Shown here: one piece after another, positions 23,430 through 28,880 of the stretch
How positions within the stretch are numbered: position 1 is the first letter of the stretch
Layout: the number at the start of each line of letters is the position of its first letter
IMG/VR virus record: IMGVR_UViG_3300047170_000117
Location: 1-29,339 of that record
From: a virus
DNA: 29,339 bases
Reading direction: 5' to 3' (one strand)
The notes under the pieces: model-generated
Told to the model about the DNA's origin: nothing
Databases searched by the model: none
What the model saw: the letters and a program-made list of their open reading frames with translations, nothing else
Made by a program: the position numbers and the translations under genes

Positions 23430-23725
23430 TGGCGCGCCGCCCGTCCTTGACCGACGCCGGGATTTCGCGGCCGAGCCGGGCCTTGCCGCCGCCGGCGCCG
23501 GTAACCGGGAGCGGCAGCCTGGCACCCAGCCGGCAGGGCAAGAAGGGTTTGCAGTTCTGGGTCGACGCGGAGGTGGCGACGCAGGTGCATGTGATGGGCG
23601 CCACCATGGGGCGGACCCTTCAGGACCTTTTGTCCGAGGCGCTGGCGGACTTGTTCGTGAAATACCAGCTGCCGCGGCTTGGCGCCGAGGAGCCGAAGCG
23701 GGCGGGGCGTCGTCCGGTGGGGTAG
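23429..23725 (+). CDS. Ribbon-helix-helix partition partner of ParA
   Basis: The 98-residue product has an unstructured basic/Pro-rich N-terminus (residues 1-37) and a ribbon-helix-helix domain at about 38-79: the strand KKGLQFWVDAE and two helices (VATQVHVMGATMG, then RTLQDLLSEALADLFVKYQL). This is the layout of small partition adaptors such as ParG and omega: a flexible N-terminus that stimulates the ATPase and an RHH that binds repeated DNA sites. It starts one base into the parA stop (TGATG), so the two form an operon. It would bind a repeated operator/centromere; the ATCAC heptad arrays are the obvious candidate (inference). A general antitoxin-like RHH is the alternative. Confidence 0.78.
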   Translation: MARRPSLTDAGISRPSRALPPPAPVTGSGSLAPSRQGKKGLQFWVDAEVATQVHVMGATMGRTLQDLLSEALADLFVKYQLPRLGAEEPKRAGRRPVG

Positions 23726-24190
23726 GTGGTGATGGGGGCAGGCGGGATGGGCAATCCGCATGCGGACGACATCGTCGGGTGGTCGGCGCGGCAGGCGATG
23801 CTGCTGCGTCGCCGCTCGGTGGGCGATTTCCGTGATGCCGGCGAGGTGGATTGGCTGAACATCGCCGAGGAAGTGGAACTGGCGTGGCGGAACGACGTCG
23901 ATCTGATCGAGGTTCCGTTGGTCCTTGCGCTGATGCGGATGGTTTCGGCGGTTGCGTTTCCGGCTGCGCGGGACGTGGAGAAATGGCTGGTCGACGCGCG
24001 TGCCGCACGGATCAGGGCGCGGCGGTGGTTTCGCGAACCGTTGCGGCCGAGGCTGGACGTGAGCCGGCTGTATCGGGATGCGCTGGAGGCGATGCCCGAG
24101 CGCGTCGAGGGGATGGAGGCGCTGCCGGTTTCGGCGACATGCCCGCTGACGTTGGATGAATTGCTGCTGCTGGGGGGCGAGGCGGCATGA
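23726..24190 (+). CDS. DUF29 family protein
   Basis: The frame opens at GTG 23726 directly after the RHH stop; ATG 23732 or ATG 23747 (MGNPHADD) is the more likely real start. The body fits DUF29: DIVGWSARQAMLLRRRSVG, VDWLNIAEEVELAWRNDVDL, LVLALMRMVSAVAFPAARD, ARIRARRWFREPLRPRLDV, SRLYRDALEAMP, and CPLTLDELL at the end. The usual HLLK..yqp stretch is changed (MRMVSAVAFPA). DUF29 proteins are common in alphaproteobacteria and cyanobacteria, often near mobile DNA, and have no settled function. It may belong to the parA transcript. Confidence 0.75.
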   Translation: MVMGAGGMGNPHADDIVGWSARQAMLLRRRSVGDFRDAGEVDWLNIAEEVELAWRNDVDLIEVPLVLALMRMVSAVAFPAARDVEKWLVDARAARIRARRWFREPLRPRLDVSRLYRDALEAMPERVEGMEALPVSATCPLTLDELLLLGGEAA

Positions 24191-24489
24191 GCGACGATCC
24201 GGTGCTTGCCGCGCTGGCCCGGTTGGAAGCCGGGCAGGCGTCGCTTCGTGGCGACCTGACGTTGCTTCGCGTTGAGCTGATGGAACGTATGGACCGCTTG
24301 CAGCACAGCGTCGATCTGGTGAAGGACGACGTTACGGTGAACTACGGGTCCGGCGATCGGGTGGAGCGGCTCGCCAGGTCCGCCACGGACGAGACGCGTG
24401 CGCTGGCCGAAGTGGTGCGCGCGATGCAGCGACAAATCGGCAAGCTGCGAACCGACCTGGAACAGCTTCGCGATGGGCGCGGGTCGTGA
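24187..24489 (+). CDS. Coiled-coil hypothetical protein (100 aa)
   Basis: The ATG overlaps the DUF29 stop (ATGA). The product is predicted helical and coiled-coil throughout (LAALARLEAGQASLRGDLTL, then LLRVELMERMDRLQHSVDLV and AMQRQIGKLRTDLEQLRDG). No membrane segment and no known domain. The tight packing suggests an operon with its neighbours. Its stop overlaps the next GTG. Confidence 0.7.
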   Translation: MSDDPVLAALARLEAGQASLRGDLTLLRVELMERMDRLQHSVDLVKDDVTVNYGSGDRVERLARSATDETRALAEVVRAMQRQIGKLRTDLEQLRDGRGS

Positions 24490-24893
24490 GCGGCGTTCCC
24501 ACCGCGCTGAAGGGTGGCGAGCCGGCGGGCCGGCCGAAGGCAGCGCGCGCGCCGCGCCGCAAGGCCGTGCGCGGGCGGCCGGGTGGTTTGCGGCCGGGCT
24601 GGGAGGAACAGCAACGCCGCGCGGCCCTGGCGGCGGGGCTGGCGGCCGAGGTGAACGGCTGGCGCGGCGACCCACGGCTGACGGCGTGGGAGGAAGAGTT
24701 TCTGACCGGCATCGCGCGTGATTTGCAGGCGCTGGGCGGGGAGGCGGTGCTGACGATGCGGCAGCGGGACAAGCTGGACGAGATCCTGGGTGGGCTGGCG
24801 CGGGCGCCGGCGGAGCCTGCCGAGACGGACGCGGATTTGGATGATTTCGACGCCGAGGTGTTTGCGGACGCGGACGCGGCGGATTTCGAGTGA
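24486..24893 (+). CDS. Hypothetical protein with WEEEFL...QRDKLDEIL segment
   Basis: The GTG start overlaps the previous stop (GTGA). The first 45 residues are basic and Arg/Ala/Gly-rich. Residues about 66-105 (LTAWEEEFLTGIARDLQALG, then LTMRQRDKLDEILGGL) form two helices of a style seen in small plasmid- and phage-borne proteins. The C-terminus is strongly acidic (ADLDDFDAEVFADADAADF). A basic head and acidic tail would suit a DNA-linked or DNA-mimic role, but this is speculative and no family is assigned. Confidence 0.65.
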   Translation: MSGVPTALKGGEPAGRPKAARAPRRKAVRGRPGGLRPGWEEQQRRAALAAGLAAEVNGWRGDPRLTAWEEEFLTGIARDLQALGGEAVLTMRQRDKLDEILGGLARAPAEPAETDADLDDFDAEVFADADAADFE

Positions 24894-24903
24894 GGTTGGC
24901 AGC

Positions 24904-25029
24904 ATGAGCGCCGCGAACGAACTGCCGCCGGCGCTTGCCTGGGATCCGCCTGATTGTGGCGATCTGTGGGAATTGATAGACGGCACGACGCGCGCCATGG
25001 CGTCCGCGGCGCCTCCGGATCGTTTATGA
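24904..25029 (+). CDS. Small hypothetical protein (41 aa)
   Basis: A short frame from ATG 24904 with an RBS-like gaggttgg nine bases ahead, in line with the preceding operon. The product (SAANELPPALAWDPPDCGDL then WELIDGTTRAM) is Trp/Pro/Asp-rich with no known domain. It ends 16 bases before the convergent brnA stop. Confidence 0.5.
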   Translation: MSAANELPPALAWDPPDCGDLWELIDGTTRAMASAAPPDRL

Positions 25030-25045
25030 TTGCGCGCTGCTACAC

Positions 25046-25357
25046 CTAGGGTTTCACCATCCGCCGCAGTGCCGCGTTCGCGCGCACCTGCCAGCCTGGC
25101 CCCGTCGCGCGCAACCCCTCGATAACGTCGCGATCCAGCCGCAGCGTTACTTGCGCCTTTGTCGGCTTCGCGCCAGGGCCGCGCACCCGCTTTGGTGCGG
25201 TGAGTTCGGTATACAGCGCAGGCGGCAGCACCTCCTTTGCCGGCCGTGCTCGCGCGAAATCCTCGGCCGTCCATTCGACGGTATCCGGATCGGCCTCGAT
25301 GCCGCGCTGGATCGCCGCTTCTTCGGCGTCGGTGTTTTGCCTAATTCTGCGCTTCAT
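25046..25357 (-). CDS. brnA: BrnA-type antitoxin
   Basis: The 103-residue product resembles BrnA antitoxins: a variable N-terminus that wraps the toxin (EEAAIQRGIEADPDTVEWTA, then EDFARARPAKEVLP) and a C-terminal ribbon-helix-helix (KAQVTLRLDRDVIEGLRATG, then WQVRANAALRRMV). It neutralises BrnT and represses the operon through the RHH. Its start lies 17 bases inside the end of brnT, so the pair is translationally coupled. Confidence 0.88.
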   Translation of the reverse strand: MKRRIRQNTDAEEAAIQRGIEADPDTVEWTAEDFARARPAKEVLPPALYTELTAPKRVRGPGAKPTKAQVTLRLDRDVIEGLRATGPGWQVRANAALRRMVKP

Positions 25358-25616
25358 AAGCCCTTATCTCCTTCCTGTTGGCCGGACGCAGGCTGATGAT
25401 CCAGGTCGCGTTGCGGCGGATGGTGAAAACCAACACATGCAGCCGATTGCCGATCAGCCCGTATGCCGCCAACCGGACCTCGCCGTAGTCGTGCCGCGTG
25501 TCGGCCTGCACCAGCGCGGTTGCCCACTCGAAGTTTTCCGCTACCGTGAAATCCAGCCCGTGTTTGGCAATGTTGCCGGCACATTTCGCTGGGTTCCAAT
25601 CGTTCGCCACAAGCAA
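25341..25616 (-). CDS. brnT: BrnT-type RNase toxin
   Basis: The 91-residue product fits the BrnT ribonuclease toxin family: DWNPAKCAGNIAKHGLDF (family: fewD..K...N..KHgv.F), ADTRHDYGEVRLAAYGLIGN and IISLRPANRKEIRAYE (family: iRiISaR.A...E...Y). It would cleave RNA and arrest growth when BrnA is lost, stabilising the element. The long frame begins at TTG 25616, but the GTG two codons later is equally likely, and a TTGACA / TACATT promoter would make the mRNA almost leaderless at that GTG. It precedes brnA, the usual brnT-brnA order. Confidence 0.88.
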   Translation of the reverse strand: MLVANDWNPAKCAGNIAKHGLDFTVAENFEWATALVQADTRHDYGEVRLAAYGLIGNRLHVLVFTIRRNATWIISLRPANRKEIRAYEAQN

Positions 25617-25630
25617 AATGTAGCTACATT
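25617..25630. promoter_or_regulatory. brnTA operator palindrome
   Basis: AATGTAGCTACATT is a perfect 14-bp palindrome directly ahead of the brnT start. It overlaps the predicted -10 box. BrnA-type RHH proteins repress their own promoter through such palindromes, so this is the likely operator. Confidence 0.7.
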
Positions 25631-25645
25631 ATAGTGCGCTGTCAA
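25617..25645 (-). promoter_or_regulatory. Putative brnT promoter
   Basis: On the - strand, a perfect TTGACA (25640-25645) is 17 bases from TACATT (25617-25622), giving a -35/-10 pair. A perfect TATAAT also lies at 25628-25633 but has no good -35 at normal spacing. Transcription would start at or near the brnT start codon. Confidence 0.5.
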
Positions 25646-25909
25646 TCGGATTGTAGTGCCAAAATACTTTTGCTGGATGGCAACCAGCCGCCGCAGGACT
25701 GGCTTGACGCGCTGGCCAGCGCCGACGCGGATCTTGCGGCCGGCCGAACCGCGCCATGGCCGGAAGCGCGTGCCCGCTTGCTGGCGAACCCGGGCGATAG
25801 CGCAGCCGAGCCGCCTTTGTTCCGGCTTACGCCCGACGATCGGGCGATGGCGGATGCGTTCGCGCGGGAGTGGCGGTCGAACCCGTTTTTTGAAGGCTGG
25901 GCTTGGTGA
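25634..25909 (+). CDS. Short antitoxin-like ORF, possibly a remnant
   Basis: The frame begins at GTG 25634, divergent from brnT, and gives 91 residues. QDWLDALASADADLAAGR, followed by PWPEARARLL, resembles the DWL.aL..s.adlaaGr pattern of some stand-alone antitoxins. The rest (LTPDDRAMADAFAREWRSNP) is not recognised. The start has no RBS and the end overlaps the convergent gene at 25827-26300 by 83 bases. It may be a truncated relic of a second toxin-antitoxin unit. Codon use matches a coding frame, but I am not sure that it is expressed. Confidence 0.4.
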   Translation: MRCQSDCSAKILLLDGNQPPQDWLDALASADADLAAGRTAPWPEARARLLANPGDSAAEPPLFRLTPDDRAMADAFAREWRSNPFFEGWAW

Positions 25910-26300
25910 ACGACAGCCAGCTTTTCCAGGATGTGTCCGTCCAGAGCAGGTCCCAGAGTGCCGCGTCGACTTCGGTTTCGTGCTGCTGTTCGGCCTGTTC
26001 CCAGGTCGCGCAGCGGACCAGGTAGGTGCGGCTTGGTTGTTCCAGCCAGACCATCGTCTCGAACACGTTCGGCGCGTCGTTGTCGGGGCTACTGTTGATG
26101 CCGCGGAACACGGTGGAGACGCGGCATTCGCCCGGCCCGATCGTGGTGTTGCCGATGCGGCGGCTGGCGATATCGGCGATCCCGAGATCGAACGCCTTGG
26201 CGCTGCATGGCACCGGGGTGCGGCCGTCGAGTTTGTAGTACATCGGCCGGCCGTGAATCGTGGGCACGTATTGGTCGGTGAAGGTGGGCTGGTCGCTCAA
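25827..26300 (-). CDS. Phage-associated hypothetical protein (157 aa)
   Basis: I chose TTG 26298-26300 because a strong Shine-Dalgarno (AGGGAGG, - strand, 26309-26315) lies eight bases upstream; the longer GTG start would fall inside a heptad array. The body (GRPMYYKLDGRTPVPCSAKA, then ECRVSTVFRGINSSPD, VFETMVWLEQPSRTYLVRCA and TWEQAEQQHE) matches a small protein family widespread in prophages (YY.LdG.tPVp ... rVSTVFLG.d ... lFETMvf ... Y.TW.eA..gH). The function is unknown to me. About 45 residues after that pattern are unusual and overlap the + strand ORF, as if the original stop had been lost. Confidence 0.7.
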   Translation of the reverse strand: MSDQPTFTDQYVPTIHGRPMYYKLDGRTPVPCSAKAFDLGIADIASRRIGNTTIGPGECRVSTVFRGINSSPDNDAPNVFETMVWLEQPSRTYLVRCATWEQAEQQHETEVDAALWDLLWTDTSWKSWLSFTKPSLQKTGSTATPARTHPPSPDRRA

Positions 26301-26311
26301 ACTCGCTGCCT

Positions 26312-26341
26312 CCCTGATCACCGATCGCTGATCACTGTATC
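26312..26341. repeat. Heptad array 7 (single arm) between two - strand genes
   Basis: TGATCAC, CGATCGC and TGATCAC followed by tgTATCAC form a single right-type arm. It begins within the Shine-Dalgarno region of the gene at 25827-26300 and supplies the stop codon of the gene at 26340-26861. Confidence 0.8.
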
Positions 26342-26861
26342 ACGCGCGGCCTTCGAGCAAGGCGCGGCGGTAGGATTCCAATTCCGCGACCAGGGCTTCG
26401 GTGCGGGCGAGGTCGGCGTCGGTGGTTTCGTCGCCGGGGTCGAGGCCGTTGGCGAGGATGGTGAACACGGATTGCGCGCCGGCGTAGTAGAAGCGTTTTG
26501 AATCCTGGCGCTGCTCCGGTGGCGCGTCGGGCGGCATGACGGCGCGGGCCAGCTTGGCGAAGCCGGCGGCCAGGGTGGCGGGCGGGTCGTCGTTGGGTCC
26601 GGTGTCGAGTTCGGTGGGCGGCGTGGGGTGGTCGGCGTGATCGTCGGCGATCCGCACCAGGGCCTTGGCGCCGACCATGAGCAGCGGGGCGATTTCCTCG
26701 GCGGTGGCGCCGTGGCCGATCAGGTGAAACCCGCCGTCGGTGTGCTGGGCGATCAGCACGGCGCGGGCGATGGTGCCGGAGCGGAGCAGCGCCTGGCACT
26801 GGCGCAACGACCGGTCGCGGTCGCTGCTGATCTGGATGCGTGACTGCGGTTGGTCGTTCAT
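26340..26861 (-). CDS. Hypothetical protein (173 aa)
   Basis: From ATG 26861, which overlaps the stop of the upstream gene (ATGA), the product is 173 residues. It has a basic start (RIQISSDRDRSLRQCQALLR), a middle with GGFHLIGHGATAEEIAPLLM then VGAKALVRIADDH, and a helical end (FYYAGAQSVFTILANGLDP, DADLARTEALVAELESYRRA). No family is recognised. The same frame stays open much further upstream, but that part is a GC-rich shadow of the genes at 26858-27862. Confidence 0.7.
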   Translation of the reverse strand: MNDQPQSRIQISSDRDRSLRQCQALLRSGTIARAVLIAQHTDGGFHLIGHGATAEEIAPLLMVGAKALVRIADDHADHPTPPTELDTGPNDDPPATLAAGFAKLARAVMPPDAPPEQRQDSKRFYYAGAQSVFTILANGLDPGDETTDADLARTEALVAELESYRRALLEGRA

Positions 26862-27115
26862 GGGTCGTTTGTCTTCCTGCTGATCACCGATGGCTGATAG
26901 CCGAATTCCGTCTCGGCGCCGGCCTGTGCGTCCAGCGCGGCGGAGAGGCCGGGCCACCAGGCGTCGATGTTGTCGCGGTGGATGGTGCGCAGGCTGTCGC
27001 GCGTATGGCCCAGGGCCGTGAGGAATACCAGCGCGGCGGCGGCGGCGCGGTCCGACAGCGGGGTGACGCGGGGGTGGGCGACCGGGCTGCCGCAGCATAG
27101 GCAATGCAGCGCCAT
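26858..27115 (-). CDS. Small protein with CxxC zinc-ribbon-like start (85 aa)
   Basis: The product begins MALHCLCCGSPVAHPRVTPL, a CxxC that may bind metal, though a second Cys/His pair is not obvious. Helical segments follow (DRAAAAALVFLTALGHTRDS, then IHRDNIDAWWPGL). Its C-terminal GYQPSVISR is encoded by a decayed heptad arm, so the repeat appears to have entered or extended the gene. It is coupled to the next gene by an ATGA overlap. Confidence 0.65.
   Translation of the reverse strand: MALHCLCCGSPVAHPRVTPLSDRAAAAALVFLTALGHTRDSLRTIHRDNIDAWWPGLSAALDAQAGAETEFGYQPSVISRKTNDP
26873..26903. repeat. Degenerate heptad arm inside a coding 3' end
   Basis: TGATCAC, CGATGGC and TGATAGC in series form a decayed right-type arm. 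It encodes part of the last dozen residues of the 85-aa protein. Confidence 0.55.
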
Positions 27116-27124
27116 GGGCGTGGC

Positions 27125-27349
27125 CTAGCCGCCTTTTTTCACGGGAAGGCTTGGGGCGGGACGGGGATGCGCGCTGCTGTTTTCCGCGAGCCATGCCTGC
27201 TCGGCCCGGCGGTTCCTTGCGGTCGCGGCCTTTAGCGCCGTGACGAGCTGCCGCGCGCGCAGGTTCCACCACCAATTGACGATGATGAAGCCGAGGTTGA
27301 CCGCGAAGAGGATGAGGTTTGTCTGGCTTACCAGCAGCACGGTCTGCAT
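27125..27349 (-). CDS. Small single-pass membrane protein (74 aa)
   Basis: The ATG has aggA directly upstream on the - strand. Residues about 8-28 form one membrane helix (NLILFAVNLGFIIVNWWWNL), followed by a basic helix (RARQLVTALKAATARNRR) and a Pro-rich, Lys-ending tail (PAPSLPVKKGG). It would sit in the inner membrane with a basic cytoplasmic tail. No family assigned. It lies 9 and 15 bases from its neighbours, so it is part of the - strand operon. Confidence 0.65.
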   Translation of the reverse strand: MQTVLLVSQTNLILFAVNLGFIIVNWWWNLRARQLVTALKAATARNRRAEQAWLAENSSAHPRPAPSLPVKKGG

Positions 27350-27364
27350 TCCTGTCGCGCCCGA

Positions 27365-27862
27365 TCAATGGGGTTTGCCGGCCGGCGGAACGCCGGGCGC
27401 CCCGGCGCGGATCGGTTGGACGATGTTGGTGACGGCGCCGCGCGGGGATTTGGTTTCGATCCAGACGCCGCAGCCGCCGATGCCGCCCTGGAATCCGAGT
27501 TCCTCGGCGATCAGCCAGACGGCGGCCGGGGAGGGCAGGGCGTCCGGCGCGCCGATGCCGACGGCGAGGTGTCGGCAGGGTCCGACCGTGTGGCCGGTTT
27601 CGATGGTGAGGGTGACCAGATAGCCGTTCGGCACGACGACGGTTTGCGCGGCGATCGCGGCGAGGTGGCGTGCCCGGCCCTCCGGCCAGGCCAGCGTGGC
27701 GGCGAGGGCGCTGATATCGATCGGGTGCGCGCTGGCGCGGCGGCGCAACCGGGTGAGGCGGGCGCGCTCGTCCCGCCCGATGACCAGCACGCGGTCGACC
27801 GGGCCGGGCCCTGGGCTGGCGGCCGTCGCGGGCGGTGGCTCGGCGGTGCGGTGGTCGGGCAT
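27365..27862 (-). CDS. Hypothetical protein (165 aa), first gene of the - strand operon
   Basis: The first ~22 residues are Pro-rich. The body reads VDRVLVIGRDERARLTRLRR, then ASAHPIDISALAATL, GYLVTLTIETGHTVGPCRHL and AVGIGAPDALPSPAAVWLIA, then EELGFQGGIGGCGVWIETK. The pattern is compatible with small proteins that I associate with alphaproteobacterial mobile elements, but I cannot name a family or function. It is followed by three closely spaced or overlapping genes and, after 39 bases, the gene at 25827. Confidence 0.65.
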   Translation of the reverse strand: MPDHRTAEPPPATAASPGPGPVDRVLVIGRDERARLTRLRRRASAHPIDISALAATLAWPEGRARHLAAIAAQTVVVPNGYLVTLTIETGHTVGPCRHLAVGIGAPDALPSPAAVWLIAEELGFQGGIGGCGVWIETKSPRGAVTNIVQPIRAGAPGVPPAGKPH

Positions 27863-27918
27863 GGGCGGTCACTCGGGCGAAGCGCGCACCGCAGTATGGC
27901 ATAGCCGGGGAGGCCGCG

Positions 27919-28035
27919 ATGGCGTGGGGCTGGATGCTGCTGCTGGCCCTGCTGGCGGGCCTGGCGCTGGGGACGTTTGCCTTGCCGGGCGAGGACCCGC
28001 ATGCGCGGGGTGGGCATTTGTCGTTCCAGCCGTAG
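27919..28035 (+). CDS. Very small membrane protein (38 aa)
   Basis: ATG 27919 has a strong RBS (ggggagg, ending about six bases before it). The product is a hydrophobic helix (WGWMLLLALLAGLALGTFAL) with a short polar tail (PGEDPHARGGHLSFQP). It is divergent from the - strand operon (56-base gap) and convergent with the secreted protein gene. It could be a small membrane regulator or an exported peptide. Confidence 0.6.
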   Translation: MAWGWMLLLALLAGLALGTFALPGEDPHARGGHLSFQP

Positions 28036-28056
28036 CGGGGGCGGCGTGCGCCGCGA

Positions 28057-28599
28057 TCAGCGCAGAGGCTGATAGGGTTGCGGCTGGGAGAGGGTCGCGC
28101 CGCTGAGGCACGCCTGCATCGCCGCGGTGGCGTCCGCGGCGCCGTCGAGCTTGGCCGTTAATGCGGGCGCTTCGTCGGTTTTTATGGTGAGCTCGGTCGC
28201 CGGCGACGTCGTAAGGCGTTCGATGAACTGTGCCGGATCCTCCATGAAAAAGTCGGAGCGGGACCATACCCTGGATCCAGCCATCGTGAAGTAGCCGCCG
28301 TCGTTGAAGGCGAGGATGACGTGATCGGGCACCGGCCGGTCCATGAGGGTGTTGCCATACCACACCGTTATTGTAATCGTCGCCTTCGTTCCCCGCTCCC
28401 GTCCGACCGTGAAGCTGCGGGGGATGCCGTGGACAGTGCCCCGGATGCCGATGCCGCACCAGAAGCCGCCGTCCGTGGTTGGGCCTTCCACCAGTGCCCA
28501 GGCGCCATAGGACGCGACCTGCTGCGGGTGGCCTTGGGCGAACGCCGTTATCGGGCTTGCCAGCAGGGCCAGGGTTGCAAACATCGTCGTCATTCGCAT
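28057..28599 (-). CDS. Secreted/periplasmic hypothetical protein (180 aa)
   Basis: From ATG 28599 the product begins with a Sec signal peptide (MRMTTMFATLALLASPITAF then AQG, cleavage probably after AFA). The mature part has SYGAWALVEGPTTDGGFWCG, WYGNTLMDRPVPDHVILAFN, DGGYFTMAGSRVWSRSDFFM and a C-terminal AAMQACLSG with a second Cys that may pair with Cys61 or so. The pattern (exported, beta-rich, two Cys) is like invasion-associated-locus-B-type or similar periplasmic proteins, but I do not assign it. It could alter the lysogen's envelope. A longer frame up to 28641 is possible but would place extra residues before the signal peptide. Confidence 0.7.
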   Translation of the reverse strand: MRMTTMFATLALLASPITAFAQGHPQQVASYGAWALVEGPTTDGGFWCGIGIRGTVHGIPRSFTVGRERGTKATITITVWYGNTLMDRPVPDHVILAFNDGGYFTMAGSRVWSRSDFFMEDPAQFIERLTTSPATELTIKTDEAPALTAKLDGAADATAAMQACLSGATLSQPQPYQPLR

Positions 28600-28880
28600 G
28601 GCTTTCGCGTCCCGCAACTGTAAGCGCGTAGTTTGCGGCACAGCGATTACCGATCGGTTGATGCGCGAGTTTCCACCTATGGGGCGGGGTAGCCGTGGTG
28701 CCGTTGCAACCGGTAATGCGGGCGAATTACCCGCGCACTCGTATCGGTATCCGGCGGGCAGGCGATCCAGCGCGGCCCGCCGATAAAATTTGAATTTCCG
28801 TCAAATTACGCTGTCGCGGACACACTTTTCAGACGGATCGCAAGTACGCTGGCGCCAAACCCGAATGAGGTGCTGGTGTC
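28600..28880. other. Intergenic control region before the integrase
   Basis: No gene is seen. It contains a small hairpin (GCGGG ... CCCGC, about 28716-28736) and an AT-rich island (28781-28810, aaaatttgaattt and caaatta) unlike the GC-rich surroundings. TAAAAT at 28784 could be a -10 but I see no matching -35. It is a reasonable place for integrase control sites. I cannot identify an attachment site from this window. Confidence 0.4.

Noticed and set aside
26340-27902. Long - strand frame of 520 codons
   Set aside because: Only the last 173 codons (from ATG 26861) look like a protein; the rest is an Arg/Pro/His-rich shadow of well-supported genes in other frames.
28041-28054. Hairpin GCGGCG TG CGCCGC between convergent genes as a terminator
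   Set aside because: No T-tract on either side; in such GC-rich DNA short hairpins of this type are common.
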